A stretch of DNA of 64,000 nt, taken from contig NZ_LT906457.1 of the NCBI RefSeq assembly GCF_900186965.1, positions 453,501 through 517,500 of the forward strand, read 5' to 3'. Below are positions 28,199-37,857 of this stretch, one piece after another (the first letter of the stretch is position 1; the number at the start of each line of letters is the position of its first letter). The translations under genes were made by a program, and so were the position numbers. This stretch comes from Legionella spiritensis. Its GTDB lineage: Bacteria; Pseudomonadota; Gammaproteobacteria; Legionellales; Legionellaceae. Under the pieces are notes generated by a model. The model was not told the origin of the DNA and searched no databases. It saw only the letters and a list, made by a program, of their open reading frames with translations.

Positions 28199-28642
28199 TC
28201 AGTATTTAAATTTCATCATGTTAAGACTTTGAATCATATAGGGCGGATCAGACGCTTTCAGTACCAGCACGGAAAAATCCACTCGTCCCCCCAGTTCCGG
28301 GATGGCAATGGACAGATTAACGCGCCAGTATTCCATGCCTGAGAAAAAGCCTTGTTCCACAACCTGGGCATTGCTTAATACCTTGGGGTGTAGAACCAGA
28401 TGATTGTTTTTGACAATGCCAAGCCCATCCCCAAGGAACATGCCCAGTGCTTCCCAGGCATCGTTGGAATAATAGACCCGGTTTGCGTTCAGTTCCTTCT
28501 GGATTTCCTGATAATTAATGGAAAGCGTAGTAACAAGTACCTGTTGAGTCCAGTTGGCGACCTGGGTGTTATCCGCGTAACTGCTTGCGGGAGCCAGCAG
28601 GGCATACAATAACATGAGCAAGCAAGAATTCTTGGTTTTCAT
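28199..28642 (-). CDS. IcmL/DotI-like periplasmic protein
   Basis: 147 residues with a signal peptide (MKTKNSCLLMLLYALLAPASSYA). The mature part begins VANWTQQVLVTTLSINYQEIQKEL and continues YYSNDAWEALGMFL, LGIVKNNHLVLH and FSGMEYWRVNLSIAIP. This is the pattern of the periplasmic domain of IcmL/DotI of Dot/Icm type IVB secretion systems. The true core-complex IcmL has an N-terminal membrane anchor; this one has a cleavable-looking signal and stands alone, so it is one of the IcmL-like paralogues rather than the core subunit. Strong ribosome-binding site (AGGAAGGA). Divergent from uvrA. Confidence 0.82.
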   Translation of the reverse strand: MKTKNSCLLMLLYALLAPASSYADNTQVANWTQQVLVTTLSINYQEIQKELNANRVYYSNDAWEALGMFLGDGLGIVKNNHLVLHPKVLSNAQVVEQGFFSGMEYWRVNLSIAIPELGGRVDFSVLVLKASDPPYMIQSLNMMKFKY

Positions 28643-28687
28643 GGATTCCTTCCTAAGATCAATTATTGCATAGTAGTGCTTAATCTA

Positions 28688-28702
28688 TGATCTATATGAT
28701 CA
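28688..28702. promoter_or_regulatory. 15-bp palindrome in the icmL-like/uvrA divergent region
   Basis: TGATC-TATAT-GATCA: perfect 5-bp arms around an AT centre, 12 bp upstream of the uvrA -35 box and 46 bp upstream of the IcmL-like start. It could be an operator; short palindromes also arise by chance in AT-rich DNA. Confidence 0.3.
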
Positions 28703-28713
28703 AAAAATAATTA

Positions 28714-28743
28714 TTGGTTTAAAAATTATAGCAGAGATATAAT
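28714..28743 (+). promoter_or_regulatory. Sigma-70 promoter of uvrA
   Basis: TTGGTT (28714-28719), an 18-bp spacer and a perfect TATAAT (28738-28743), 32 bp before the uvrA start codon. I do not see a clear LexA box next to it. Confidence 0.55.
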
Positions 28744-28775
28744 GAGTGATTTTTATGTATTAACGAATCGGTTTC

Positions 28776-31601
28776 ATGCAAACGATCAAAATCCGCGGCG
28801 CAAGAACTCATAATCTTAAAAACATCGATGTGGATATTCCCCGTGATAATCTGACGGTTATCACGGGGCTGTCCGGTTCGGGAAAATCCTCATTGGCATT
28901 TGACACGTTGTATGCGGAAGGCCAGCGTCGTTATGTAGAATCCCTGTCGGCCTATGCCCGGCAGTTTTTATCCATGATGGATAAACCGGATGTGGACTCC
29001 ATTGAAGGTTTGTCGCCCGCTATTTCAATTGAGCAGAAAGCGACGTCCCATAATCCCCGTTCAACAGTGGGAACAATAACGGAAATCTATGACTACCTGC
29101 GTCTGCTTTTTGCCCGGGTAGGGGAGCCGCGGTGCCCTGTGCATCATTTGAGTCTTCATGCGCAAACGGTCACTCAGATGGTGGATCAGGTTCTGTCCAT
29201 GCCCGCCGACAGCAAGGCAATGATTCTGGCGCCGGTTGTTCGTGAGAGAAAAGGGGAACATATCCAGTTGTTACAGCAACTGCAGGCGCAAGGTTACGTG
29301 CGTGCCCGTATCGATGGCGAGATATGCGAGCTTGACGATCCGCCGCCCCTGGCGCTGCGGCAGAAACATACGATTGAAGTGGTTGTGGATCGTTTTAAAA
29401 TTCGCCCGGATATTACCCAGCGATTGAGCGAGTCGTTTGAAAACGCCTTAAATCTTGCCGACGGGCTGGCTATTGTCGCTCCTCTGGATGGTGATTTTAC
29501 CGAGCTGGTTTTTTCATCGAAATTCGCCTGCTCCGAATGTGGTTACAGTCTTAGTGAGCTGGAACCAAGACTTTTTTCCTTCAACAATCCGGTCGGCGCC
29601 TGTCCGGCCTGCGACGGGCTGGGGGTCGATCAGTATTTTGATCCCAAACGGGTCGTACATGATGATACCGCCAGCCTGGCGGATGGTGCCATCCGTGGTT
29701 GGGACAGAAAAACGACGTATTATTTCCCCATGCTGGAATCACTGGCCGCGCATTATGATTTTGATATTGACACGCCGTTTTGTGATTTGCCGGATAACAT
29801 ACGGCATGTTGTGTTATACGGCAGCGGGCGTGAGGTGATAGAGTTTCGTTATCAAAGACCCCGGGGTGATTTTTTATTAAGACGACACGCCTTTGAAGGT
29901 ATCATTCCGAATATGCAACGGCGTTACCGTGAGTCGGATTCTTCCGCCGTGCGGGAGGAACTGGCCAAATACCTGGCTTCACGCCCCTGCCCCGTTTGTC
30001 TTGGTGCCCGGCTTCGGGAAGAAGCACGGCATGTCTTTGTCGATAATAAAAACCTGCCTGAGATCTCGGGATATTCTATTGAGCAGGCCTACGAATTTTT
30101 CAAGCAGTTGCAGTTAAGCGGCCACCGGGGTGAAATTGCTTCGAAAATCAACAAGGAAATTGTGGAGCGTCTGGGTTTTCTGGTCAATGTCGGGCTGGAT
30201 TACCTGTCCCTGGCACGCAGTGCCGAGACGTTATCCGGCGGTGAGGCGCAGCGTATTCGTCTGGCCAGCCAAATCGGCTCGGGGCTGGTGGGCGTGATGT
30301 ATATTCTCGATGAACCGTCCATTGGACTTCATCAACGCGATAACGATCGGTTGCTGAAAACATTGCTGCACCTGCGGAATCTGGGTAATACGGTTATTGT
30401 GGTCGAACACGACGAGGAAGCCATCCGTTCCGCCGACTTTGTGCTGGATGTGGGTCCGGGAGCCGGTGTGCATGGCGGAACCATCGTGGCCTGTGGAAAA
30501 CCGCAAGACATCATGGCCAATCCGTCTTCCCTGACGGGACAGTATCTCTCGCGAGTGCAATCCATCGAGGTTCCCGCTCTACGCAAGACGGTTGATGCAA
30601 AACGTATGATTCATTTGGACAAAGTAACCTGTAACAACCTCAGCAACGTATCGGTCAGTATTCCTCTTGGATTGATCACTTGCGTCACAGGAGTGTCTGG
30701 TTCGGGCAAATCCAGTCTGATTAATGATACGTTGTATCCGATTGCGGCGAATCAGCTCAATCGCTCTAATCTGCTAACCCCGGGCAGTCTCAAATCCGTC
30801 AAGGGGCTGGATTTGTGTGACAAGGTCATTGATATCGATCAAAGCCCGATTGGACGGACGCCCCGCTCCAACCCGGCGACCTATACCGGTTTGTTTACGC
30901 CGATTCGGGAGTTGTTTGCCGCGACGCCCGAGGCGCGCGCCCGTGGTTATCAACCCGGACGTTTCAGTTTCAATGTGAAAGGGGGGCGTTGTGAGGCGTG
31001 TCAGGGCGATGGCCTTATCAAGGTGGAAATGCACTTTTTACCGGATATCTATGTGGTTTGTGATACCTGTAAAGGAAAACGGTATAATCGCGAAACGCTT
31101 GAAATACAATACAAGGGTAAAAATATTCACGAAATTCTTGAATTAACCGTGGAAGACGCACGTACATTTTTTGACGCCATTCCGGTACTGGCCAGAAAAT
31201 GTCAAACGTTGATAGACGTAGGGTTGTCATACATTCGACTTGGCCAGAGCGCTACGACCTTATCCGGTGGGGAAGCCCAACGTATCAAACTGGCCCGGGA
31301 GCTTTCCAAGCGGGACACCGGCAATACGCTGTATATTCTGGATGAACCGACAACCGGCCTGCATTTTCACGACACCCGGCAATTACTCGCAGTTTTATTT
31401 CGCCTGAGAGAACAGGGTAATACCATTATTATCATCGAGCATAATCTTGATGTCATCAAAACGGCAGACTGGATCATTGATCTGGGGCCGGAAGGCGGCA
31501 GCAAGGGCGGACAAATCATTGCGACCGGAACACCGGAAAAGGTGGCAAAATGCGCCCACTCCTATACCGGACAATTTTTAAAACCGTTGTTGAACTTGTA
31601 A
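28776..31601 (+). CDS. uvrA: Excinuclease ABC subunit A
   Basis: 941 residues, standard UvrA length. Two ABC modules: Walker [15 protein letters not shown] near residue 31 and [14 protein letters not shown] near residue 640; ABC signatures [12 protein letters not shown] and [12 protein letters not shown]. Zinc sites CSECG/CPAC and [12 protein letters not shown] are present. It is the damage-recognition ATPase of nucleotide excision repair in the cytoplasm. Complete, with nothing odd. Confidence 0.98.
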   Translation: MQTIKIRGARTHNLKNIDVDIPRDNLTVITGLSGSGKSSLAFDTLYAEGQRRYVESLSAYARQFLSMMDKPDVDSIEGLSPAISIEQKATSHNPRSTVGTITEIYDYLRLLFARVGEPRCPVHHLSLHAQTVTQMVDQVLSMPADSKAMILAPVVRERKGEHIQLLQQLQAQGYVRARIDGEICELDDPPPLALRQKHTIEVVVDRFKIRPDITQRLSESFENALNLADGLAIVAPLDGDFTELVFSSKFACSECGYSLSELEPRLFSFNNPVGACPACDGLGVDQYFDPKRVVHDDTASLADGAIRGWDRKTTYYFPMLESLAAHYDFDIDTPFCDLPDNIRHVVLYGSGREVIEFRYQRPRGDFLLRRHAFEGIIPNMQRRYRESDSSAVREELAKYLASRPCPVCLGARLREEARHVFVDNKNLPEISGYSIEQAYEFFKQLQLSGHRGEIASKINKEIVERLGFLVNVGLDYLSLARSAETLSGGEAQRIRLASQIGSGLVGVMYILDEPSIGLHQRDNDRLLKTLLHLRNLGNTVIVVEHDEEAIRSADFVLDVGPGAGVHGGTIVACGKPQDIMANPSSLTGQYLSRVQSIEVPALRKTVDAKRMIHLDKVTCNNLSNVSVSIPLGLITCVTGVSGSGKSSLINDTLYPIAANQLNRSNLLTPGSLKSVKGLDLCDKVIDIDQSPIGRTPRSNPATYTGLFTPIRELFAATPEARARGYQPGRFSFNVKGGRCEACQGDGLIKVEMHFLPDIYVVCDTCKGKRYNRETLEIQYKGKNIHEILELTVEDARTFFDAIPVLARKCQTLIDVGLSYIRLGQSATTLSGGEAQRIKLARELSKRDTGNTLYILDEPTTGLHFHDTRQLLAVLFRLREQGNTIIIIEHNLDVIKTADWIIDLGPEGGSKGGQIIATGTPEKVAKCAHSYTGQFLKPLLNL

Positions 31602-31612
31602 TGTCGTGAAAG

Positions 31613-31642
31613 TTGTATTTTCTGTCTATTTCAAGCTATAAC
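31613..31642 (+). promoter_or_regulatory. Candidate sigma-70 promoter of lemA-M48
   Basis: TTGTAT (31613-31618), an 18-bp spacer and TATAAC (31637-31642), 32 bp before the lemA ATG. Confidence 0.4.
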
Positions 31643-31674
31643 TAATGCAATAGCAAACAAAACGGGATAGCAAT

Positions 31675-32253
31675 ATGAGTATCTTGATTGTGATTCTGGT
31701 TATTATCGCCTTGCTGGTCATTTGGTCTGTCAGTATTTATAACGCACTGATAGGCATGATTGAAGCCATCAATAACAACAAGCGGCAAATCGATATCCAG
31801 TTGGACAGGCGCTATAAGGTTTTTGAATCCCTGATTGAATCCGTAAAAAAATATATGGATTATGAAAAAACCACGCTGAAAGATGTTGTGGCGTTGCGTA
31901 ATCAGGCTCAGGCCGCCAGGGAGTCCGGCGATGAAAAGACACGGATCCAGGCCGAGGAAGGCATTTCAAGAATAGTGTCCGGTTTAAATCTGGTTTTTGA
32001 GCAATACCCCGATTTGAAGGCCAGCCAGAACGTGCTGCAATTGCAGGAAGAAATTGTTAATACGGAAAACAAGTTATCGTATGCCAAACAGGCTTATAAC
32101 GATAGTATCGAACGTTATTACGCCAAGAAGAAATCATTTTTTGAGTCCATGGTTGTTAATGTTTTCTCATCCAGTCTCAATAAGGAATTCGAGTACTGGT
32201 CGTTACCGGAAGAAACCATCAAGCAACACGAAGATTATACGGTAAAGTTCTGA
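31675..32253 (+). CDS. LemA-family membrane-anchored protein
   Basis: 192 residues. One N-terminal membrane helix (SILIVILVIIALLVIWSVSIYNALI) is followed by a long helical-bundle domain: NNKRQIDIQLDRRYKVFESLIESVKKYMDYEKTTL is the LemA signature, and YNDSIERYYAKKKSFFESMVV closes it. The family has an N-out anchor and its biochemical role is unclear. Six bp upstream of an M48 metallopeptidase gene, a frequent pairing that suggests joint action in envelope proteolysis. Confidence 0.92.
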   Translation: MSILIVILVIIALLVIWSVSIYNALIGMIEAINNNKRQIDIQLDRRYKVFESLIESVKKYMDYEKTTLKDVVALRNQAQAARESGDEKTRIQAEEGISRIVSGLNLVFEQYPDLKASQNVLQLQEEIVNTENKLSYAKQAYNDSIERYYAKKKSFFESMVVNVFSSSLNKEFEYWSLPEETIKQHEDYTVKF

Positions 32254-32259
32254 GGCTGA

Positions 32260-33288
32260 ATGATGCCTTTAACCGATTATCATGCAACAACAGGCAACTG
32301 GCGTGAGCAATTGCGGCGCAATGAGCGTAAAACCCGGTGGGTTATCGGGTTGTTTATCCTCATCTATGTGGCGGTGGGGTTGCTGGTTGATGTTGTGATC
32401 CTGCAATCCATGTACCCACAGGTATCGATTACGCAATGCCTGTATGCGTTGCTGACCCTGCAAGTCATTCCCTATGCCACCCTTATCATGGGCGGTATTG
32501 CCATCATCTCATTAATGATAACCTATGCCATGTACGACCGTATCATGCTGATGGGCACGGATTCCCGGGAAATAACACCGGAGACCGCGAAGAATCTGCA
32601 GGAAAAGCAGTTGTACAACGTAGTGGAGGAAATGAAGGTGGCATCCGGGTTGAAATACATGCCCAAGGTGTTTCTTATCGAAGCCGGTTACATGAATGCG
32701 TTTGCCAGTGGATATAGTGAAAAATCCGCGATGGTGGCTATCACGCGCGGTTTAATCGACAAATTGAACCGTTCGGAATTACAGGCAGTGATGGCTCATG
32801 AGTTAAGCCATATCCGTCACCACGATATCAAATTGACGTTGATGGTCGCCGTTTTAAGCAATATTCTGCTGATTGTGCTTGATATCTTGTTTTATTCCGT
32901 TTTATACCGCCGCGATCGCCGCCAGGATAACCGGTTGGTATTAATCATAATCGTCTTGCGTTATGTACTGCCTTTGTTGACTGTCCTCCTGGCTTTGTTT
33001 TTAAGCAGAACCCGAGAATACATGGCTGATTCGGGCTCGGTGGAATTGATGCGTGATAACGAACCTATGGCCAGAGCCTTGTTAAAGATCAGTCAGGATC
33101 ATGAGCAAAATGCCGAACAATACAGCCAGGATTACGGCAATACGCCGCATGAACAGGTACGGCAGGCGTCTTACCTGTTTGATCCCACCAGTATTGATCC
33201 GGTGAAATCACTCACCAGCGCGTTTTCAACACACCCGGCCGTTGATGATCGTTTAAACGCCCTCGGGTTTAAGCGTAAAAATCAATAG
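32260..33288 (+). CDS. HtpX-like M48 family membrane metallopeptidase
   Basis: 342 residues. Membrane helices lie near 27-50 and 62-86, with further hydrophobic helices after the active site (about 195-250). The zinc motif VMAHELSHIRHHD has its first His near residue 180; the third ligand is probably the Glu in SRTREYMADSGSVELM. The family degrades damaged membrane proteins. It carries a longer cytoplasmic tail with STHPAVDDRLNAL, the usual M48 C-terminal motif. Operonic with lemA. Confidence 0.92.
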   Translation: MMPLTDYHATTGNWREQLRRNERKTRWVIGLFILIYVAVGLLVDVVILQSMYPQVSITQCLYALLTLQVIPYATLIMGGIAIISLMITYAMYDRIMLMGTDSREITPETAKNLQEKQLYNVVEEMKVASGLKYMPKVFLIEAGYMNAFASGYSEKSAMVAITRGLIDKLNRSELQAVMAHELSHIRHHDIKLTLMVAVLSNILLIVLDILFYSVLYRRDRRQDNRLVLIIIVLRYVLPLLTVLLALFLSRTREYMADSGSVELMRDNEPMARALLKISQDHEQNAEQYSQDYGNTPHEQVRQASYLFDPTSIDPVKSLTSAFSTHPAVDDRLNALGFKRKNQ

Positions 33289-33336
33289 TGGTTTTCACAG
33301 GGATCATGACCGGTTAACAAGCCCTGATCACCTTTG

Positions 33337-36300
33337 CTAAGGTTGCTGGACAGGGCATGGAACGCGCTCCTGTTTGTAGACCAGTTCCCCATTAAAATTC
33401 AGTTTGATCCGCGCATCATGATAGGGAATGCCTTCTTTTTTTAAACGCAGCAGTAATTGATCATTTAAAAACAGGGTAATGATGGATTTGATAGTGGCTT
33501 TGGAGACGCTGTTGTTAAACAAACCATGATAACAATTAATGACAACACTGTTTTGCAGCAGTTCTTCAATGGCGTCGTCAAAACCACGCTGGTTGCGGTA
33601 GGATTTAAAATTATCCTTTAAAAAGCATTGGTTAGCTAATAATAATTCAATAAAGGTGAGCAAATTTTTTGTCTTGACGTCCCTGTAGGATGAGAAAAAA
33701 TTCAAACGGGGTTTGAATGTTTCTTCCAGGTGAGTAAACAGCGTTTGAAAATCGTTGATAATGACACGCACCTGACCTTGTTTGGGTACAAAAAACTGAT
33801 TTTTTTGCCGTTGTCGCTCCAATTGCAATAACGCTTCGTTTAATTGTTTTTCCAGATTTTCAATAATACTTTTTTCCTGGCTGATGCTTTCTTTCAACGT
33901 GATAAATGTTTTTCGTATGTCTTCGTTCGCTTTCTGGAAGCTTTGTTCATATTTGGCAAATCGTTGCAGAATCATATCGATTCGTGTACGCATATCCTGT
34001 TTCAGGCGTTGGATATCATTACTGACTTCCTGAACTTGCCTGGATTGATTAGACAGCAGCACCGACTGGATGTGATCCAGTTTGTTGGACAGGGTCGAGT
34101 TTAATTCATTGATGTCTTGAATATTTTCTCTGAACTCATTGAGCAACAGCTGGTATATTTCATCATTGGCTTGTTCCACCTCGGAAATATGTTCCAGGTT
34201 TTTACTGGTACTTTCCTTAAGGGAGGCAATACTTTTACGGGCTTGTTCAAGATGCGTCGTTAGCTGATTGACGTCACGGGACAAACTGACAAGCTGTTGT
34301 TGCTGATGGCGGTACTCCGATTTCAATCGAATATTATTCGCGGCGAGTTTTTTGGTGTTTTCCTCTTCCAGGTTAACGTGTTCTATCAACTCCCCCATCA
34401 TGATTATCGCATCATCGAGCTGTCTCAGAAACGCGTTCGCCGCGTCATTGTTTTTTGCTTTCAGCGCGTTGATCATGACATGATGGAGCTGATTTAATTG
34501 TTGAAAAAAATAAAGATAATCGTTTAATTGGCAATTTTCCGGCAGATTGAACCGCAAGGCTTGTTCCTTTATTCCCAGTTGGCGCCATTTACTTTGTACC
34601 ACATCCGACCATCCGCAATTCTCAAAAGCAATGGAACCCAGAAACTCATAGGTGGTGGAGTCCATTTCAACACTCAGATCGTCAAAAACAAGGTGGTAGT
34701 TGATGATCTGGCCTTCCGACAATTTGGACGGGGAATAAAAAGCCTGTATTTTTAAGCGGCCGGACAGTGTATTCACCTTGTCATCGGCTGTTTGCATTTT
34801 GTAATGGGTAGTGCGCAACGCGTCAAACAAGTCCTCGTTTATACAGTGCGGCGGGGTTTTCATGGTTTTTAAATCAAGACCGAGACAATCAATTAAACCA
34901 AATTCCCGCAGTATTTTGATCATGTTGTACAAATAGATGTGGTTTTCCTTGCCGGATAAAACATTTTTTCGGTCAACCTGATCGCCATTGGTCAGATAAT
35001 GCTGGTTTAAAAAGCAATCCTGCGCGTAATCCATTCTGGCCCGTAAATGATGCAACGCCAGAATGCAGCGCCGGAAAATGGAGTTGGTTACGAAACGCTG
35101 TTGCTTGATCAGATGTTTGGGATCCGGTGTTTCCGTGCGGAGCAGAAAGGATTGGCCGATTCCGGTCAATGGAATGTCTTGAGACTCCAGCCATTTGGGG
35201 TCGTTTATCCATTGCAGAATATCACTTAAACTCTCGTGGCTGGCGAAAAAGCTGCCTATTCGCCGCATTGCTTCGTCATACAGCACCGAAATAAGGGTGC
35301 GTTTGGCATGATACTCGCCTCGTTCCAATAATCCCTGGTGGCCGTATCGGGTGGCAGACTGGAGAAATTCTTTTTCCAGGGCCTGACAAATAAATAACAG
35401 TTTGCAGATGGCCAGGATATCCTGGGCTATTTGTGTCTGCTCTTCCGAGGTCAGCGTTTTATAAGACCCTTTTTGATTCCAGGTCATAAGCAAAGCAGCT
35501 GATTCGGGATCGGTGAACACATCCTGGTAACGGACAAAGGAAAGCAAATCTTCCTGATGACCCAACTGGCTCATGTTTTCCGCAATGGTGGCCAGGGGCT
35601 TAAGGAGGGCGTGTATGCCTTTTTCAGCAAAAGGCAACATCCCGGTGGCCTGACCCGTATCGGCCCGTAATATGCCCTGGGCAATTTTATAGGACGTAAT
35701 GTCTGTGAACTCCTTACCAGCCTGGTTGTCAAACAGCCTTGCTATTAATTCAAGAAACGTGCTGGTCATCCCATACAGTTGTATGGAGGATTGTTGAGCC
35801 AGTTGCTGAATACTGATTTTGCGTTGTTCAACGATTAATTGATCGAGGAGGCGCATATAATGATCTTGTATCTTGCTCGCTAATATCTCACGTTGTGTGG
35901 TCGTTGATATAAGATATTCATGCAGATTTTTGTTGAAATTGGCTGCTAATAATTTGTTATGAAGAATATTGGTGAAATAATCGTTGATGATGGCTTTGAA
36001 TTTTTCCAGACGTTTCTCGTTTTCCTGGCCAGGCAGACCGGCAAGGGCTTTCATCAGTTGAATCAGGATGATGGAGGTATTTCGCATCATTTGCACCGTG
36101 GCTACTGCGACGGCTCTGTTTTCCGAATTAATCGTTTTGCGATTGACGTTGAGGTAGGTTTCAAAATATTCGTCGATGGTTTTTTCAATGGCAAGAGCCG
36201 GTGCGTCGCTGTTATGCTCCATGGTTTTAATGCCTTCATGAAGCTTTTGAATTTGAAATATGTCAGTACCTTCGCGTGGTTGCAGGTAACAAAAGGTTTC

Positions 36301-36609
36301 AAGATGGCCGCGAATGGAGGAACCTAATTGCAGTTTCAATTCACAATCATCATCCAGGCTATCTAATTGTTGCAGGAGCGTTTCGATGATTGACTGGCAA
36401 TTTTCATTGATGGTGTCGGCGTTTTTTTTTGGAATGTGTCCCAGTGTCAGGATCAGTTTCTCTCTGTCGCAGTGTGCTTTCAGTGAGTGGAGGTAGGCAC
36501 CGAACCCTGTACCAAGCGCCATACCCACCCCGCCACTAATCGCTCCGGTAATGGCAAGGGAACTTCCCTGCCCAAGCGCTGCACCTAAAATGGAGTCCCA
36601 AATTCCCAT
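33337..36609 (-). CDS. Large coiled-coil protein with a glycine-rich N-terminus, function unknown
   Basis: 1090 residues, start supported by AGGAGG six nt before the ATG. Residues 5-38 form a hydrophobic, glycine-zipper-like stretch (LGQGSSLAITGAISGGVGMA). The body to about 740 is helical with no enzymatic motif recognised. Residues about 740-950 have heptad character (VEQANDEIYQLLLNEFRENI; QRLKQDMRTRIDMILQRFAKY; ESISQEKSIIENLEKQLNEA), a long coiled coil, followed by a folded tail ending KQERVPCPVQQP. No close partner: convergent with the M48 gene and divergent from a small frame. The glycine-zipper could insert in membranes. Size, composition and isolation resemble Dot/Icm effectors, but that is inference. 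Confidence 0.88.
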   Translation of the reverse strand: MGIWDSILGAALGQGSSLAITGAISGGVGMALGTGFGAYLHSLKAHCDREKLILTLGHIPKKNADTINENCQSIIETLLQQLDSLDDDCELKLQLGSSIRGHLETFCYLQPREGTDIFQIQKLHEGIKTMEHNSDAPALAIEKTIDEYFETYLNVNRKTINSENRAVAVATVQMMRNTSIILIQLMKALAGLPGQENEKRLEKFKAIINDYFTNILHNKLLAANFNKNLHEYLISTTTQREILASKIQDHYMRLLDQLIVEQRKISIQQLAQQSSIQLYGMTSTFLELIARLFDNQAGKEFTDITSYKIAQGILRADTGQATGMLPFAEKGIHALLKPLATIAENMSQLGHQEDLLSFVRYQDVFTDPESAALLMTWNQKGSYKTLTSEEQTQIAQDILAICKLLFICQALEKEFLQSATRYGHQGLLERGEYHAKRTLISVLYDEAMRRIGSFFASHESLSDILQWINDPKWLESQDIPLTGIGQSFLLRTETPDPKHLIKQQRFVTNSIFRRCILALHHLRARMDYAQDCFLNQHYLTNGDQVDRKNVLSGKENHIYLYNMIKILREFGLIDCLGLDLKTMKTPPHCINEDLFDALRTTHYKMQTADDKVNTLSGRLKIQAFYSPSKLSEGQIINYHLVFDDLSVEMDSTTYEFLGSIAFENCGWSDVVQSKWRQLGIKEQALRFNLPENCQLNDYLYFFQQLNQLHHVMINALKAKNNDAANAFLRQLDDAIIMMGELIEHVNLEEENTKKLAANNIRLKSEYRHQQQQLVSLSRDVNQLTTHLEQARKSIASLKESTSKNLEHISEVEQANDEIYQLLLNEFRENIQDINELNSTLSNKLDHIQSVLLSNQSRQVQEVSNDIQRLKQDMRTRIDMILQRFAKYEQSFQKANEDIRKTFITLKESISQEKSIIENLEKQLNEALLQLERQRQKNQFFVPKQGQVRVIINDFQTLFTHLEETFKPRLNFFSSYRDVKTKNLLTFIELLLANQCFLKDNFKSYRNQRGFDDAIEELLQNSVVINCYHGLFNNSVSKATIKSIITLFLNDQLLLRLKKEGIPYHDARIKLNFNGELVYKQERVPCPVQQP

Positions 36610-36679
36610 CGTTGCCTCCTGCTACTGATATAGAATGCTTTTGAACCTGATATCCATTTCATCACGGAGGGGCCGTTGT

Positions 36680-36859
36680 ATGACACACACAGATGATACA
36701 GATAGGTTACAGACTGAACTGCAGTACATTTCCTTACCATATCGCAGACGTCACAATATCGTCAACTTTATTATCAAATTGATAAATTTTCAGAGGGATG
36801 AATGGTCAATAGACCCTGATAGTTCCTTGTGGCTTGTCATGAAGGCGACATGCGGATAA
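36680..36859 (+). CDS. Small hypothetical protein, possibly truncated by a repeat
   Basis: 59 codons from ATG 36680, preceded by GGAGGGG at 7-nt spacing. It begins MTHTDDTDRLQTELQYISLP and its last residues (LVMKATCG) are encoded by a degenerate REP-like sequence (36836-36861), which also supplies the stop. It may be the stub of a longer gene cut by repeat insertion, or a chance frame. The 474-bp gap 36610-37083 otherwise holds only REP-like sequences. Confidence 0.35.
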   Translation: MTHTDDTDRLQTELQYISLPYRRRHNIVNFIIKLINFQRDEWSIDPDSSLWLVMKATCG

Positions 36860-36904
36860 CGTTCACCCGTGTAGGAACCTGTTCTGGAAATGTGGCATTT
36901 GGAC

Positions 36905-36949
36905 ATGAAACCCGCAATACGGCCGCAGGCCTCCTTACGGGCTACGGCC
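36905..36949. repeat. REP-like element, copy B (inverted relative to copy A)
   Basis: Bases 36908-36936 are the exact reverse complement of 12248-12276 (29 bp), continuing into GGGCTAC. A degenerate relative sits just upstream at 36836-36861 (GTCATGAAGGCG, then ATGCGGATAACG). Confidence 0.7.
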
Positions 36950-37006
36950 ATTTTGTAAAAAAATTCTGCGAGCAAAGGGGCTTACCCCTTTTTTATAATG
37001 TTTTCT

Positions 37007-37046
37007 GTAGCCCGTCATGCAGGCGAAGCCGAAATGCGGGTAACGG
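37007..37046. repeat. REP-like element, copy C
   Basis: GTAGCCCGTCATGCAGGCG then AAGCCGAAATGCGGGTAACG: outer CCCG...CGGG and an inner GGCGAAGCC hairpin. Same GTAGCCCG end as the other copies, different interior. Lies 38 bp beyond the stop codon of the ABC permease gene. Confidence 0.6.
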
Positions 37047-37083
37047 TGCTTTTGTAAAAAAATTGTGTCGACACGTCCTGGTT

Positions 37084-37857
37084 CTATTCACGCAAACCGG
37101 TTCCTTTTTTAAATAAAAACAGATTAAGTGCCACTAAGAAGACCAGCATCAAGGTAATCATAATCATGGATGTGGTCATATTGACTTCCTGCTGGTTGAT
37201 CATGGTGTGTCTTAAGGCGTTCACCATGTATAGAATCGGATTAAAATGAGAGACGGTTGGCCAGATGCCGGGAAGCATGCTGGTCGAGTAAAAGACGCCT
37301 CCCAGGTAAGTCAGGGGGGTCAGGACAAAAGTCGGGATAATCATCACGTCGTCAAAATTACGAGCAATCATGGCATTGGTAAAACCGGCCAGGGAAAAAA
37401 TGGCCGACACCATAATGACCACCACGATCGTCATGAACACCTGATGAATGTGAAGGGTAATAAAAAAACAGGAGACAAGAAAAACCAGCAACGCCACAAT
37501 AACACCCCGTAAAATCCCTCCCAGGGTATAACCTATCAATAAAAAGCTGTCGTGCATGGGGCTGACCAGAATTTCCTCGACACTTTTTTGAAATCGGGCG
37601 CTGAACAGGGAGGTTGAGACGTTGCCATAGGCATTGGTGATGATCGACATCATGATTAAACCGGGGGCAATAAACGTGGAGTAGTTCACACCTTGAACGG
37701 GACCGATGCGATCCCCGATCAAAGTGCCAAATATCAGAAAATACAAGGCTGTCGTAATGGCCGGCGGCAGAAAAACCTGAGTGGCAATGCGAAACATTCG
37801 GACTACTTCGCGGCGGACCAGGGTATACAGGGCGATAAATTGCTGATTAATGGTCAT
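37084..37857 (-). CDS. ABC-2 type exporter permease (YadH-like)
   Basis: 257 residues with six membrane helices, close to E. coli YadH. It contains GLIMMSIITNAYGNVSTSLFSARFQKSVEEILVSPM, the ABC-2 coupling-helix region, and PLTYLGGVFYSTSMLPG in the last loop. Starts within the end of the ATPase gene (11-bp overlap), making a two-gene exporter. Substrate unknown. Confidence 0.9.
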   Translation of the reverse strand: MTINQQFIALYTLVRREVVRMFRIATQVFLPPAITTALYFLIFGTLIGDRIGPVQGVNYSTFIAPGLIMMSIITNAYGNVSTSLFSARFQKSVEEILVSPMHDSFLLIGYTLGGILRGVIVALLVFLVSCFFITLHIHQVFMTIVVVIMVSAIFSLAGFTNAMIARNFDDVMIIPTFVLTPLTYLGGVFYSTSMLPGIWPTVSHFNPILYMVNALRHTMINQQEVNMTTSMIMITLMLVFLVALNLFLFKKGTGLRE

